64,000 bases of DNA, from contig JAEWMY010000054.1 of the NCBI GenBank assembly GCA_023393015.1, positions 1 to 64,000 of the forward strand, read 5' to 3'. The notes below the pieces were generated by a model, which was given only the letters and a program-made list of their open reading frames with translations, searched no databases and was not told where the DNA came from. This DNA is from Spirochaetota bacterium (GTDB taxonomy: Bacteria; Spirochaetota; Spirochaetia; Treponematales; Treponemataceae). How positions within the stretch are numbered: the stretch's first letter is position 1; every line of letters begins with the position of its first letter. Shown piece by piece: positions 7,562 through 15,874 of this stretch. Both the position numbers and the translations under genes were made by a program.

Positions 7562-9453
7562 TCGTACCCATGAAGAAGGTGACCCTCGTCGTCCTTGACC
7601 GAGAGCGCGAGACCGCCCTGAAGATCCTCAGAAAGACGGGCGTCATGCACGTCGAGCGCAGGGCCGCCTCGGGTCAAACCCTGACAGACTTGCAGTCCTC
7701 CCTTGCCTCCCTCGACCAGGCGATCGCCCTCCTGACCGAGGCCGCTCCCGGGAAAGCCGCCCCGAAGTCCGTTGACGCAAAGGCCTCGGTCGTAATGGAC
7801 GCGAACCCCCAGTCGTCCGTCGCCGAGGTCTTGTCCATACGGGACAGCAAACGCGCCGCACAGGAAACCGTCGTGTCTCTTACGCGCGAGCTAGAGCGCT
7901 TCGACGCGTGGGGCGACGTCAATCCGCTCGATTTCGACGCCCTGGCGCAACGGGGTCTGTATCTCTTCCCGTTCGAAATGACTGTCCAGGAGTACACCTC
8001 GCTTCCCGCGACGGTTCGTTCGATCGTACTGAACCGCGACAAGAAATCGATTCGCTGCGTAATCTGGGGCGAAGACGACCTCCTTCACGCGGAAATGCCC
8101 GCTGGTGCGAGGGAACTCGTCATGCCGGCGAAGCCGACGGTCGAACTCAGGGAGGAACTCCGCCGCGCGCTCGCGGAGATACCCGAGTGCGAACGTTCCC
8201 TCGCGGAAAAATCCGCGTGGATTCCGGCGCTGACCGCGTACCGTTCGGAAGTACTCGCGGCCATCGAATTCGAGACGATCCGCTCGGGGATGCCGACGAT
8301 TCGCCTTGGAGACGAAGCCTCTCCCGGCGAGACCGCGGCGGTTCACGCGAACGCGACGGTCGCCTGGCTCACCGGTTTCGTTCCCGTCGAAGGGATTGGC
8401 GAGGTCATGGACGCGGCGAAAAAGCACGGATGGGCGTGCATATCCGAAGATCCGTCCGAGGAGGACGCCGTCCCGACCATGGTGCGGAACAACCGTTTCG
8501 TGAACCTCATATCCCCGCTTCTCGAATTTCTCGGCACGGTGCCCGGTTACCGGGAAATCGACATCTCGCTGTGGTTCCTGCTTTTCTTCGGCGTCTTTTT
8601 CGCCATGATTTTCGGGGACGCGGGATACGGTTCCCTGCTCGCCGTTCTCGCGTGCGTTTCGATCGTTCGGACCTACGCCAAGGGAGGGAAGCCAGCTACG
8701 GGCCTTTTCATGATGCTCTATCTATCCCTGATGACCGTCGCGTGGGGAACCATAACCTGTACCTGGTTCGGCATGCCGGTCGCGTCGCTTCCCGATTTTC
8801 TCGTCCGCGCGTCGTTACCGGCGTTTTCGAACGCGAATCCGGGAGCGGCGGACAACATCAAGGTTTTTTGCTTCACGCTCGGACTCATCCAGATATCGCT
8901 CGCCCACGTTATCGGAATCGTCCGGAACAGGACGTCGCCGAAGCTCCTCGGGGAGGCGGGCGCCCTCATGATGACGGTCGGTATGTACTTCGTGGTACTC
9001 AACCTCGTCGTGTCGGCGGACAAGTATCCCCTGTCGAACGGGATTCTCGCCATGATAGGCGGAGGCTTTTTGCTCAATTTCGTCTTTATCAATTACGCGG
9101 GAAGTTTGCTCGGCGGTATAGTTGAAAGCCTGAAAAACTTCATCACGATGTTCCTCGGAATCGTCAACATGTTCGGCGATATCATGAGCTATATCCGACT
9201 GTGGGCCGTAGGACTCGCGGGCTCGGCGATCAGCGCGACGGTCAATTCGATGGCGGGACCCTTTCTCGGCGGATTCATCATATTCGCCGGCATGGTTCTC
9301 CTGCTCTTCGGGCACGGGCTCAATCTCGTGATGAACGTCCTTTCGGTGATAGTCCACGGAGTACGACTCAATACCCTCGAATTTTCCAATCATCTCGGTC
9401 TGACCTGGTCAGGCTTTAAGTACGAGCCGTTCGCGGAAACGGCCAAAAAATAG
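7558..9453 (+). CDS. atpI: V/A-type ATPase membrane subunit I
   Basis: Stator membrane subunit that forms the ion half-channels next to the K ring. Residues 1 to about 330 are cytoplasmic and partly helical; the C-terminal half has about seven strongly hydrophobic segments. The essential arginine is in SYIRLWAVGLAGS, at residue 547. Length 631 residues is normal. Start ATG 7558 overlaps the stop of atpD. The neighbour atpK follows after nine bases with its own ribosome site. Confidence 0.95.
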   Translation: MIVPMKKVTLVVLDRERETALKILRKTGVMHVERRAASGQTLTDLQSSLASLDQAIALLTEAAPGKAAPKSVDAKASVVMDANPQSSVAEVLSIRDSKRAAQETVVSLTRELERFDAWGDVNPLDFDALAQRGLYLFPFEMTVQEYTSLPATVRSIVLNRDKKSIRCVIWGEDDLLHAEMPAGARELVMPAKPTVELREELRRALAEIPECERSLAEKSAWIPALTAYRSEVLAAIEFETIRSGMPTIRLGDEASPGETAAVHANATVAWLTGFVPVEGIGEVMDAAKKHGWACISEDPSEEDAVPTMVRNNRFVNLISPLLEFLGTVPGYREIDISLWFLLFFGVFFAMIFGDAGYGSLLAVLACVSIVRTYAKGGKPATGLFMMLYLSLMTVAWGTITCTWFGMPVASLPDFLVRASLPAFSNANPGAADNIKVFCFTLGLIQISLAHVIGIVRNRTSPKLLGEAGALMMTVGMYFVVLNLVVSADKYPLSNGILAMIGGGFLLNFVFINYAGSLLGGIVESLKNFITMFLGIVNMFGDIMSYIRLWAVGLAGSAISATVNSMAGPFLGGFIIFAGMVLLLFGHGLNLVMNVLSVIVHGVRLNTLEFSNHLGLTWSGFKYEPFAETAKK

Positions 9454-9462
9454 GAGTTGCAT

Positions 9463-9885
9463 ATGAATTTCGGTATGTTTGGCGCCGCTGCTGTCCTGGG
9501 TATTTCTGCGGTCGGTTCCGCGATTGGCCTCGCGATCGCCGGTCAGGCGACCATCGGCTCGTGGAAACGATGTTACATGAACAATAAGCCCGCTCCCTTC
9601 ATCCTCGTGGCCTTCGCGGGCGCGCCTCTGACGCAGACGATCTACGGATTCCTCCTTATGAACGCGATGATCGCCTCCGAAAAGGATCCCTGGTTCCTGC
9701 TCGGCGTGGGACTCGTCTGCGGGCTCGCGATCGCCGGTTCCGCCATAGCGCAGGGCGCCGCGAGCGCCTCGGGTTCCGACGCGTTGGGAGAGACGGGAAA
9801 GGGCTTTTCGCAGTACATCACCATCGTCGGCCTTTGCGAGACCGTCGCGCTCTTCGTGATGGTTTTCGGGCTTATTTCGGTATAA
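9463..9885 (+). CDS. atpK: V/A-type ATPase rotor subunit K, probable sodium site
   Basis: Membrane rotor subunit with four transmembrane helices formed by two helical hairpins (about 6-27, 45-71, 77-100, 117-139), 140 residues. Only the second hairpin carries the ion-binding carboxylate, E126 in LCETVALF. T57 and Q58 in the first hairpin and Q97 in the third helix match the side chains that bind sodium in Enterococcus hirae NtpK (T64, Q65, Q110, E139), with the same 29-residue interval from Gln to Glu. The start is taken as ATG 9463 because AGGAG at 9452-9456 is ideally spaced; an in-frame TTG at 9457 is less likely. Last gene of the operon, followed by a terminator. Confidence 0.94.
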   Translation: MNFGMFGAAAVLGISAVGSAIGLAIAGQATIGSWKRCYMNNKPAPFILVAFAGAPLTQTIYGFLLMNAMIASEKDPWFLLGVGLVCGLAIAGSAIAQGAASASGSDALGETGKGFSQYITIVGLCETVALFVMVFGLISV

Positions 9886-9901
9886 TGGCTTATCGACCGC
9901 A

Positions 9902-9935
9902 AGGCCGGGGGCGTCAGCCTCCGGCCTTTTTTTTT
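9902..9935 (+). terminator. Intrinsic terminator of the ATPase operon
   Basis: A 10-pair stem (AGGCCGGGGG at 9902-9911 with GCCTCCGGCC ending at 9927, one G-T pair) with a six-base loop is followed by nine T residues. It lies 16 bases after the atpK stop. Confidence 0.92.
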
Positions 9936-9954
9936 GTCCGAGGACGGTAATCTA

Positions 9955-9983
9955 TGTACAACGGTTTTTTTTGCCGATATAGT
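9955..9983 (+). promoter_or_regulatory. Probable promoter of ispG, very close to the start codon
   Basis: TGTACA (9955-9960), a 17-base spacer and TATAGT (9978-9983). Only eight bases separate the -10 box from the ispG ATG at 9992, so the mRNA would have almost no leader. The only Shine-Dalgarno-like bases overlap the -10 box. Confidence 0.5.
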
Positions 9984-9991
9984 AGGTACGT

Positions 9992-11110
9992 ATGTCAGAT
10001 TTCATGAAACCGCGCCGCGTGTATCTCGGCGGCGGCGGGATAACGAGGCGTCTCGGAATCGGCGGCGGCGAGCCCGTTTCCATCCAGACCATGTGGAAGG
10101 TTCCCCTCGTCGGCGCCGATGTCGCGTCGATAGCGCGGGAGATCGAGGCCCTCGCCCGTCTGGGATGCGACATCGTGCGATTCGCCGTTCCCGACAGGGA
10201 AAGCGCGGAGGTTCTGTCGTCCCTCGCTTCGATGACCTCGGTTCCCCTCGTTGCCGACATACATTTCGACCACACGCTCGCTATCGCGTGCATCGAAGGC
10301 GGAGTCGCCAAGGTGCGGATCAATCCCGGAAACATCGGTTCGAAGGAGCGGATCCGCGAGGTCGTGGCCGCCGCGAAGGACAGGGGCGTTCCGATACGGA
10401 TCGGCGTGAACGCGGGATCCCTCCCGAGGGACCTGCAGGAAGACGTAACACGTTCCGTCGCGGGGGGAGAATCGCGCGAGTCGGCGCGCGTCGCCGCGCT
10501 CGTCGAAGCCGCGACACGCGAAGTCTCAGCGCTTGAGGACCTCGGGTTCGCGGACGTTGTCGTATCCATGAAGGCCTCCTCCGTACGCGAAACGGTCCTT
10601 TGCAACGAGGCCTTCGCGAGGCGTTTCGACATCCCCCTTCACGTCGGCGTTACCGAGGCGGGGCCGCTCATCGGCGGCGTCGTCAAAAGCGCGATCGCCC
10701 TTTCCCGTCTGCTTTCGGAGGGAATCGGTTCGACCGTACGGGTAAGCCTTTCCGACACTCCCGAAAACGAGGTGATAACCGCGCGAGAGATACTATCGGA
10801 ATCGGGCGCGCGTTCGGGCGGCGTCCGCATCGTATCCTGTCCGCGTTGCGGCAGAAACGGTTTTGACGTTCACGGATTCGTCACGAGATGGCAGCGGGAA
10901 TTGCTGTCGCTCGACAAGGATATTACCGTGGCCGTGATGGGCTGCGTCGTAAACGGACCCGGCGAGGGAAAGCACGCCGACATCGGCATAACCGGAGCTG
11001 GCGATTCCGTCATCATCTTCAGGCACGGCGAGATCGTCAGGCGCGAGAACGTGGCCTCCGACGGGCGTGCGGTGGACGATGCCTTCCGCGAGGAGTTGAA
11101 TAAACTGTGA
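9992..11110 (+). CDS. ispG: 4-hydroxy-3-methylbut-2-enyl diphosphate synthase
   Basis: Iron-sulfur enzyme of the non-mevalonate (MEP) isoprenoid pathway, converting MEcPP to HMBPP. The N-terminal TIM barrel includes VSIQTMWKVPL, ADIHFDHTLA and RINPGN. The C-terminal cluster domain has CPRCGRNGFD and GCVVNGPGEGKHADIGI, supplying the three cysteines for the 4Fe-4S centre. Length 372 residues fits the bacterial short form. The following gene overlaps by GTGA. An isoprenoid pathway of the MEP type is therefore expected in this organism. Confidence 0.96.
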   Translation: MSDFMKPRRVYLGGGGITRRLGIGGGEPVSIQTMWKVPLVGADVASIAREIEALARLGCDIVRFAVPDRESAEVLSSLASMTSVPLVADIHFDHTLAIACIEGGVAKVRINPGNIGSKERIREVVAAAKDRGVPIRIGVNAGSLPRDLQEDVTRSVAGGESRESARVAALVEAATREVSALEDLGFADVVVSMKASSVRETVLCNEAFARRFDIPLHVGVTEAGPLIGGVVKSAIALSRLLSEGIGSTVRVSLSDTPENEVITAREILSESGARSGGVRIVSCPRCGRNGFDVHGFVTRWQRELLSLDKDITVAVMGCVVNGPGEGKHADIGITGAGDSVIIFRHGEIVRRENVASDGRAVDDAFREELNKL

Positions 11111-12249
11111 AAAACCGTGAAATGCTTCGCGCGCGTCGCGCGTCGCGCGTCTGCCTGCTTGCGGCGTTCGCGATCCTGTTCGCCATCGTTCCGGTCGCGG
11201 CGCAGATCCCGTCTACCGAGACCTGGCGCGTTCTCGACTCCGCCCGTTCGGCCTTCGAGAAGGGCGAACTCGGCGAGTCGCTCGCGCTTGCCGAAAAGGC
11301 CCGAAATGGCCATCGAGCGGCCGTTGATCGCATGAGGGAAACCCTTTCGGAGGCGTTGACGCCGGCCGAGGTGCGTCGAGCCGGCGAGGATATCACCACG
11401 GTTCGCGAGATATTGCTGAGGAGAAACGAGGCAGCCGCGATCGAGATACTGGACGAGGTTCGGGCGAATCCGATGGCAGCCGCGAACGTTCGTACAATCT
11501 CCGACGTTCTCGGCTGGCTGGAAAACCGCGCCGTATTACCCGAGGCGGATATGCTCTCCGGGTACGTTTACGAGGCCGAAGGAGAGTACTCGGTAGCGTC
11601 CGGTCATTTCAAGCTCGCCTGGGAGCGGCGGAATTTCCTGGACGTGCCCGACGAACGGTTTACGATATTGTATTCCCTCGCCGACATCGCGCAAAAAACG
11701 GACGATTTGGGCGCGAAAGAACGCTATCTTCTCGCCATATTGGCGGAAGACCCGGTGTACGGCAAACCGGGCGCGGAGAGTCCCTCGTTGCGCGCCATGA
11801 TCAGGACCCTTGAATCCGAACCTACGACCGACAAGTTTTTCACCCTCTATCGACACCGGGCTTTTTTCGCGTTGCAGGCGTACCAGAAACTCTCAGATTT
11901 CTATTATCTCGATTCCCGCGGAAGGCTGGACAGCGCCTTGCCGGTTGCCGTCCTCGCGACCATCATATCGGTTACGGCGCTCGACGAAGCGGTTTCCAGA
12001 TTCGAGTTCTCGCACAAATTCACCACCTTTACGGACTTGCTGGACAGGAGCGCGGCGCATCCGGAGATAGTAGAGTGGGCGCGAAGAACCGCCGTATGGG
12101 ATTCGTTTCTGTCATTGGCCCGAATCCTGGAAGCGCGCGGGAACGTCTCCCTCGCGGCAACCATCAGAAACGATATCGCCCTTCATTGTCCGGATGCGGG
12201 AAGCGCGCAGAGGGCGGCGGGCGAATCCCGATCGGCGCGCGGAAGATGA
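11107..12249 (+). CDS. Exported helical (TPR-like) protein, unknown function
   Basis: A 380-residue protein with an N-terminal signal peptide: positively charged start (KNREMLRARRASR), a hydrophobic core about residues 15-32, and a likely cut after VAA-Q. The rest is alpha-helical with repeat-like pairs such as SAFEKGELGESLALAEKARN and SGYVYEAEGEYSVASGHFKLAW, which resemble TPR units. A lipobox is not evident. The start is GTG 11107, overlapping the ispG stop as GTGA, so it is co-transcribed with ispG, but a functional tie is not clear. I do not recognise a named family; it is probably a spirochaete periplasmic scaffold protein. Confidence 0.7.
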   Translation: MKNREMLRARRASRVCLLAAFAILFAIVPVAAQIPSTETWRVLDSARSAFEKGELGESLALAEKARNGHRAAVDRMRETLSEALTPAEVRRAGEDITTVREILLRRNEAAAIEILDEVRANPMAAANVRTISDVLGWLENRAVLPEADMLSGYVYEAEGEYSVASGHFKLAWERRNFLDVPDERFTILYSLADIAQKTDDLGAKERYLLAILAEDPVYGKPGAESPSLRAMIRTLESEPTTDKFFTLYRHRAFFALQAYQKLSDFYYLDSRGRLDSALPVAVLATIISVTALDEAVSRFEFSHKFTTFTDLLDRSAAHPEIVEWARRTAVWDSFLSLARILEARGNVSLAATIRNDIALHCPDAGSAQRAAGESRSARGR

Positions 12250-12262
12250 GACTTTTATCTTC

Positions 12263-12290
12263 TTGAAAAAAAGCGGAAAAGTGGTATATT
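12263..12290 (+). promoter_or_regulatory. Sigma-70 promoter of the small outer-membrane protein
   Basis: TTGAAA (12263-12268), a 16-base spacer and TATATT (12285-12290) preceded by TGG, that is an extended -10 box. It leaves a leader of about 70 bases before the ATG at 12367, which has GAGGAG as ribosome site. It is one of the strongest-looking promoters in the window. Confidence 0.7.
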
Positions 12291-12366
12291 ACTGTTGTAC
12301 CGTCGCGACTTTTCGCAGAGCGTAAAGGCGAAGCGGCCGTATAGTTTAGCAAATGAGGAGTGCACC

Positions 12367-12861
12367 ATGATGAAAAGAGTGCTTTTGGCGGTATTGTTAA
12401 TCGCTTTCGCGACGACTGGCGCCTTTGCCTTCGGAATCGGTCTTCAGTACAACGGCGATATGAGTCAGGACGAGTATACCAGCGGGCTTGCGGTTACCTT
12501 CAAGACCGAATCCATTCCCCTCGTATTCTCGGTAAGCTGGTCGTTCGTAGAGGACGCGACGGCGATCGGCATTACGGGCGATTACTGGTTCCTGAACGAC
12601 AAGATCACGAACGTCGGGTCGGCCTCGCTGAACTGGTTTATCGGAGTCGGTTTCTTCGCGGATTTCTTCTTTCCCGAGGACGATTTCATACTGAACGGAG
12701 GCGTTCGAATCCCGGTTGGTTTGAACATGTATACCTTCAGGGGTCAGTTCGAGCCCTTCCTGATGGTGGCGCCGTCGTTCGGCGTTCAGCTGGTTCCGAC
12801 GCTCGATACCACGGATATCTTCTTCCCGATATCGATCGGATTCAGGTTCTGGTTCAAGTAA
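12367..12861 (+). CDS. Small outer-membrane beta-barrel protein
   Basis: A 164-residue exported protein. Signal peptide MMKRVLLAVLLIAFATTGAF with cleavage near AFA-F, then alternating hydrophobic stretches with aromatic residues at strand ends (FGIGLQYNGD, LNWFIGVGFFADFFF, FFPISIGFRFWFK). This is the pattern of an 8-stranded outer-membrane barrel ending in an aromatic-rich strand. ATG 12367 is chosen over upstream in-frame codons because GAGGAG precedes it by six bases and the signal peptide begins there. It is a single-gene unit with its own promoter and terminator, suggesting abundant expression. Function unknown; similar small barrels are common in treponemes. Confidence 0.75.
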   Translation: MMKRVLLAVLLIAFATTGAFAFGIGLQYNGDMSQDEYTSGLAVTFKTESIPLVFSVSWSFVEDATAIGITGDYWFLNDKITNVGSASLNWFIGVGFFADFFFPEDDFILNGGVRIPVGLNMYTFRGQFEPFLMVAPSFGVQLVPTLDTTDIFFPISIGFRFWFK

Positions 12862-12874
12862 CCGGAGAGAAAAT

Positions 12875-12906
12875 AAAAAACCGTCCCTTTTCGGGACGGT
12901 TTTTTT
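12875..12906 (+). terminator. Intrinsic terminator after the small barrel gene
   Basis: A seven-pair GC stem (CCGTCCC 12881-12887, GGGACGG 12893-12899) with a five-base loop, flanked by A6 on the left and a T tract on the right. The flanks extend the stem and make it usable on either strand. Confidence 0.92.
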
Positions 12907-12907
12907 A

Positions 12908-12916
12908 TGCTAAAAT
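12908..12916 (+). promoter_or_regulatory. Extended -10 promoter of the phosphoribosyltransferase gene
   Basis: TGC-TAAAAT (12908-12916) directly follows the terminator; the -35 position (12888-12893, TTTTCG) is weak, as often seen with extended -10 boxes. The ATG at 12944 follows GGAGG by eight bases. Confidence 0.45.
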
Positions 12917-12943
12917 GCCCGGTTAGTAACGGAGGATCAGGGA

Positions 12944-14011
12944 ATGAGCAGAGTTGTGTTAGGGGCGGATTCGCTTGACGGGTATTTGACGGAAAAGGAT
13001 CAGGCGTATCTGGCCAAAATGGACGGATTGTACGCCCGCGCGATGGATTCCTTCAAGGTTCTCGCGGCGGGAGGATTCAGCTCGGCGCTCGTCAACGAGG
13101 AAAAGAAGGTAATAGACATATTCAACGAGATGGGTCACGTCATGCAGGAAATCTGCAAGGAGGCCCCGGGGATCAAGGTGTATTCCTTCGAGACCGAGGA
13201 ACAAAGCCACGCCGAGGCATCGCGCGTCATCGCCAAGCTCCGCGACATCAGGACGGGGCACAACGAGTTCGTGTATTATACCCAACGCGCCTACGAGATG
13301 CTGTTTCGTCTCGCCTATAACAGGAATCATTCCGACAACAAGAATTACCTCGTCGTAAAGACTCCGGTAACCGCCCCCGTCCAGAATTACGCGGTGCACA
13401 AGATACCCGATATCGACTACAAGATAGAGAACTCCGTCATGTGCGTTCTCCTCCGCGGCGCCTTGCTTCCCTCGATGATCGTCTCGAAGGAAATCGAGGA
13501 GTACTCCTCGCACGGATACGTCACCCCGTTCGCCCTGTTCAAGATAAAACGGGACGATTCCAAGAAAGAGAACAACATGGAATACATCCTCGATCTCGAC
13601 AAGTCCTTCTTCAATATCGAGGACATGAACGGGAGGGATCTCATATTCGCGGACCCCATGAACGCGACCGGCGGAAGCCTCGTGACCGTGGTGAAGTATC
13701 TCATGGAAAACGGCGTAAAGCCGAAGTCGATCAGTTTTTTCAACGTGATCTCCGCCCTGAAAGGGGCCTTGCGCGTCGTTCGCGCGCTCGACAACTGCAC
13801 CGTCTACACGCTCTGGATGGATCCCGTGCTGAATTCCTCGGCCTATATCATGCCGGGGCTCGGCGACGCGGGAGACCGGATCAACGGCAAGGACACCGAG
13901 GATACGCCGAGAAACATCATACAGCTGGTAGCGGATTACGGCTCGGATATCGCCGGTTTGTATCGATCGCAGTTGCGCAAGATCGAGCAAACGGTACTGG
14001 GTTCTCATTGA
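12944..14011 (+). CDS. upp: Uracil phosphoribosyltransferase with long N-terminal extension
   Basis: Predicted to make UMP from uracil and PRPP (pyrimidine salvage). The PRPP loop is DPMNATGGS at residues 237-245 and the uracil-binding C-terminal block is PGLGDAGDRINGKDT at 304-318, both characteristic of the UPRT family. At 355 residues it is about 145 longer than classical UPRT; the first 110-130 residues form a charged helical region without a motif I know. The catalytic part is well kept apart from an unusual INGKD where IFGTD-like residues are common. The next gene overlaps its stop (TGATG). Substrate specificity could differ from uracil. Confidence 0.8.
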   Translation: MSRVVLGADSLDGYLTEKDQAYLAKMDGLYARAMDSFKVLAAGGFSSALVNEEKKVIDIFNEMGHVMQEICKEAPGIKVYSFETEEQSHAEASRVIAKLRDIRTGHNEFVYYTQRAYEMLFRLAYNRNHSDNKNYLVVKTPVTAPVQNYAVHKIPDIDYKIENSVMCVLLRGALLPSMIVSKEIEEYSSHGYVTPFALFKIKRDDSKKENNMEYILDLDKSFFNIEDMNGRDLIFADPMNATGGSLVTVVKYLMENGVKPKSISFFNVISALKGALRVVRALDNCTVYTLWMDPVLNSSAYIMPGLGDAGDRINGKDTEDTPRNIIQLVADYGSDIAGLYRSQLRKIEQTVLGSH

Positions 14012-14649
14012 TGGCGCCACGCGGAGGCGGGTCGGTCTCCATCGCTTCGAAGGCATTTCTCGCGCTTGCATGCGTCCTTCTCGCGTCGTGCGCCTCGCGG
14101 CGAGCGTCGATCGCTGAACGCGAACTCGCCTCCGAGTATCTTTCGGTGGCGGACGCATACGCCGAGCTGGGAAAGCACGAGAAGGCCGTCGAGTTTTACC
14201 TCCGCGCGAGGAAGATTCCCGAATTCCGGAACGCCACCTCGTACTCCCTCGGAAGGATGTACGCATTGTCGGGCAAGTGGCGCGAGGCGGTCGACATGTT
14301 CGAGGCCTTGCACCGCGAGGAGCCTGAAAACGCCCGCGTCTCCGCCGCGTACGCGTTCGCCCTCGTCTCGACGGGAGAGACCGAGCGGGCGCTTGCCGTA
14401 TACGAGGCCGCGTACGTCGCCAAGCGGGACGATCCGACGACGAACCGGGATTACGCGGAGATGCTGCTGATCGCGGGGAAGCCCGAGGAGGCGATAAACC
14501 ATATCGCGCTCGTGAGGGAAGGCCTCGCGGACACGAAGGTCGCCTCGGATCTCGACTCGATAGAGAAACGCGCCCTCGAGGCGATAGCGGCGCGGACGAA
14601 GGCCCCCGACGCGAAAAAAGGCGCCGACGCGAACAAGCCGGCGTTATAG
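14011..14649 (+). CDS. TPR lipoprotein
   Basis: A 212-residue exported lipoprotein. The hydrophobic stretch AFLALACVLLASC ends in a lipobox L24-A25-S26-C27, so lipidation at C27 is expected. The mature part contains at least three TPR-like helix pairs (EYLSVADAYAELGKHEKAVEFYLRA, SLGRMYALSGKWREAVDMFEAL, AYAFALVSTGETERALAVYEAA) and a lysine- and alanine-rich tail. The start ATG 14011 overlaps the stop of the preceding gene. It probably serves as a periplasmic protein-interaction scaffold; a partner is not indicated. Confidence 0.8.
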   Translation: MAPRGGGSVSIASKAFLALACVLLASCASRRASIAERELASEYLSVADAYAELGKHEKAVEFYLRARKIPEFRNATSYSLGRMYALSGKWREAVDMFEALHREEPENARVSAAYAFALVSTGETERALAVYEAAYVAKRDDPTTNRDYAEMLLIAGKPEEAINHIALVREGLADTKVASDLDSIEKRALEAIAARTKAPDAKKGADANKPAL

Positions 14650-14674
14650 GAATTTCATCAACGCGAGTTTCCCG

Positions 14675-15874
14675 TCAGTTCCAGCCGAAACGCTTGTGTT
14701 CGCGGGCGGCAAAGGCCTTTTCGAGATAGGGAGCCATGCCCATCGACTCGTATATGGCGGTCGCTTCCCCGATCGTCGCGCGGAGTACCGGGTGTTTCGG
14801 CGAAAACAGTACGCAACAGTCCTCGTACGGAAGTATCGAGGTTTCGTAGGTACCGATTTCCTTCGCGACGTCGATGATCTCTTCCTTGTCCATGCCGACG
14901 AGGGGCCTGATGACGAGTCGGTTAGCGCGCGACGCGGTTACCGAGATGTTGTCGATCGTTTGGCTCGCCACCTGACCGAGGCTTTCCCCCGTGATGATCG
15001 CCTTCGAGCCCGTGATCCCGCAGGCCATATTGGCGACTTCCATCATGCACATCCTGAGCATGAGCGTAGCGTAGTCGTGCGGGGCCGTATCGCGTATGCG
15101 CTGTTGAACCTCGGTGAACGGCACGACGTTGAGGTGCGTCCCGAGACCGTATTTCGCCAGTACGGCCGCGAGATCCTCTACCTTTTTTTGCGCCTCGGGC
15201 GAGGTGTACGGATGCGAATGGAAGTACAGGCAATCGATCTTCATTCCACGGCGTATCATCCTGAAACCGGCCACGGGCGAGTCGATTCCGCCCGACAGGA
15301 GCAAGAGGCCCTTGCCGCCCGTACCGCAGGGAAGGCCGCGCAATCCACGTTCCTCCGGTCCGTACACGAACGTCCGTTCGCGTACTTCCACGGATATTCG
15401 CGCGTCGGGACGATGAACGTCCACCGCCATAATGCCCTCTTCGTAAATCGCCTCTCCGACCTTTCTCGATATTTCGTACGAATCGAGGGGAAACGCCTTG
15501 TCGGACCTGCGCGTTTCGACCTTGAACGTCCTGGCTCCGAGCGAACGCGCGCGACGTGCCTCTGCGAGACCCGCTTCCGTAATGGCCTCGATCGTCTTGG
15601 CCGTCACCGTGGCCCGAGCCCATCCGGTAATTCCGACGAGATGCCGCAGGGCGTATTCGATCCGCTCCGAATCCTCTTCGCGGCCCTCGACGTACATCCT
15701 TCCCGCCCGCAGTTGCACGCGGGAAGGATACCCTTCAAGGAAGAGTTGCGCGTTTTGGACCAGTCGCTGTTCGAAGTCCTTGAGATTCCCGCTTTTCAGC
15801 GTCAACTCGCCGAGTTTGACGAGGTATACGACCGACTGTTCCTTCAATCCCGATATCTTATTGCCGTTCATCAT
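14675..15874 (-). CDS. thiI: tRNA 4-thiouridine sulfurtransferase, short form
   Basis: Adenylates and thiolates U8 of tRNA. It has an N-terminal ferredoxin-like part and THUMP domain (residues about 5-170) and a PP-loop ATPase domain with SGGIDSP at 194-200. The conserved EDCCVLFSPKHP block lies near residue 345. At 399 residues it ends without the rhodanese domain found in E. coli ThiI, so sulfur must be received directly from a cysteine desulfurase, as shown for Bacillus ThiI with NifZ. That enzyme is encoded directly upstream: its stop TAA overlaps this ATG. Last gene of the minus-strand run tmk-18740-aroB-desulfurase-thiI. Confidence 0.95.
   Translation of the reverse strand: MMNGNKISGLKEQSVVYLVKLGELTLKSGNLKDFEQRLVQNAQLFLEGYPSRVQLRAGRMYVEGREEDSERIEYALRHLVGITGWARATVTAKTIEAITEAGLAEARRARSLGARTFKVETRRSDKAFPLDSYEISRKVGEAIYEEGIMAVDVHRPDARISVEVRERTFVYGPEERGLRGLPCGTGGKGLLLLSGGIDSPVAGFRMIRRGMKIDCLYFHSHPYTSPEAQKKVEDLAAVLAKYGLGTHLNVVPFTEVQQRIRDTAPHDYATLMLRMCMMEVANMACGITGSKAIITGESLGQVASQTIDNISVTASRANRLVIRPLVGMDKEEIIDVAKEIGTYETSILPYEDCCVLFSPKHPVLRATIGEATAIYESMGMAPYLEKAFAAREHKRFGWN

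Noticed and set aside
9457..9462. TTG start six bases upstream for atpK
   Set aside because: The ribosome site AGGAG at 9452-9456 would directly touch this TTG, whereas it is correctly spaced for ATG 9463.
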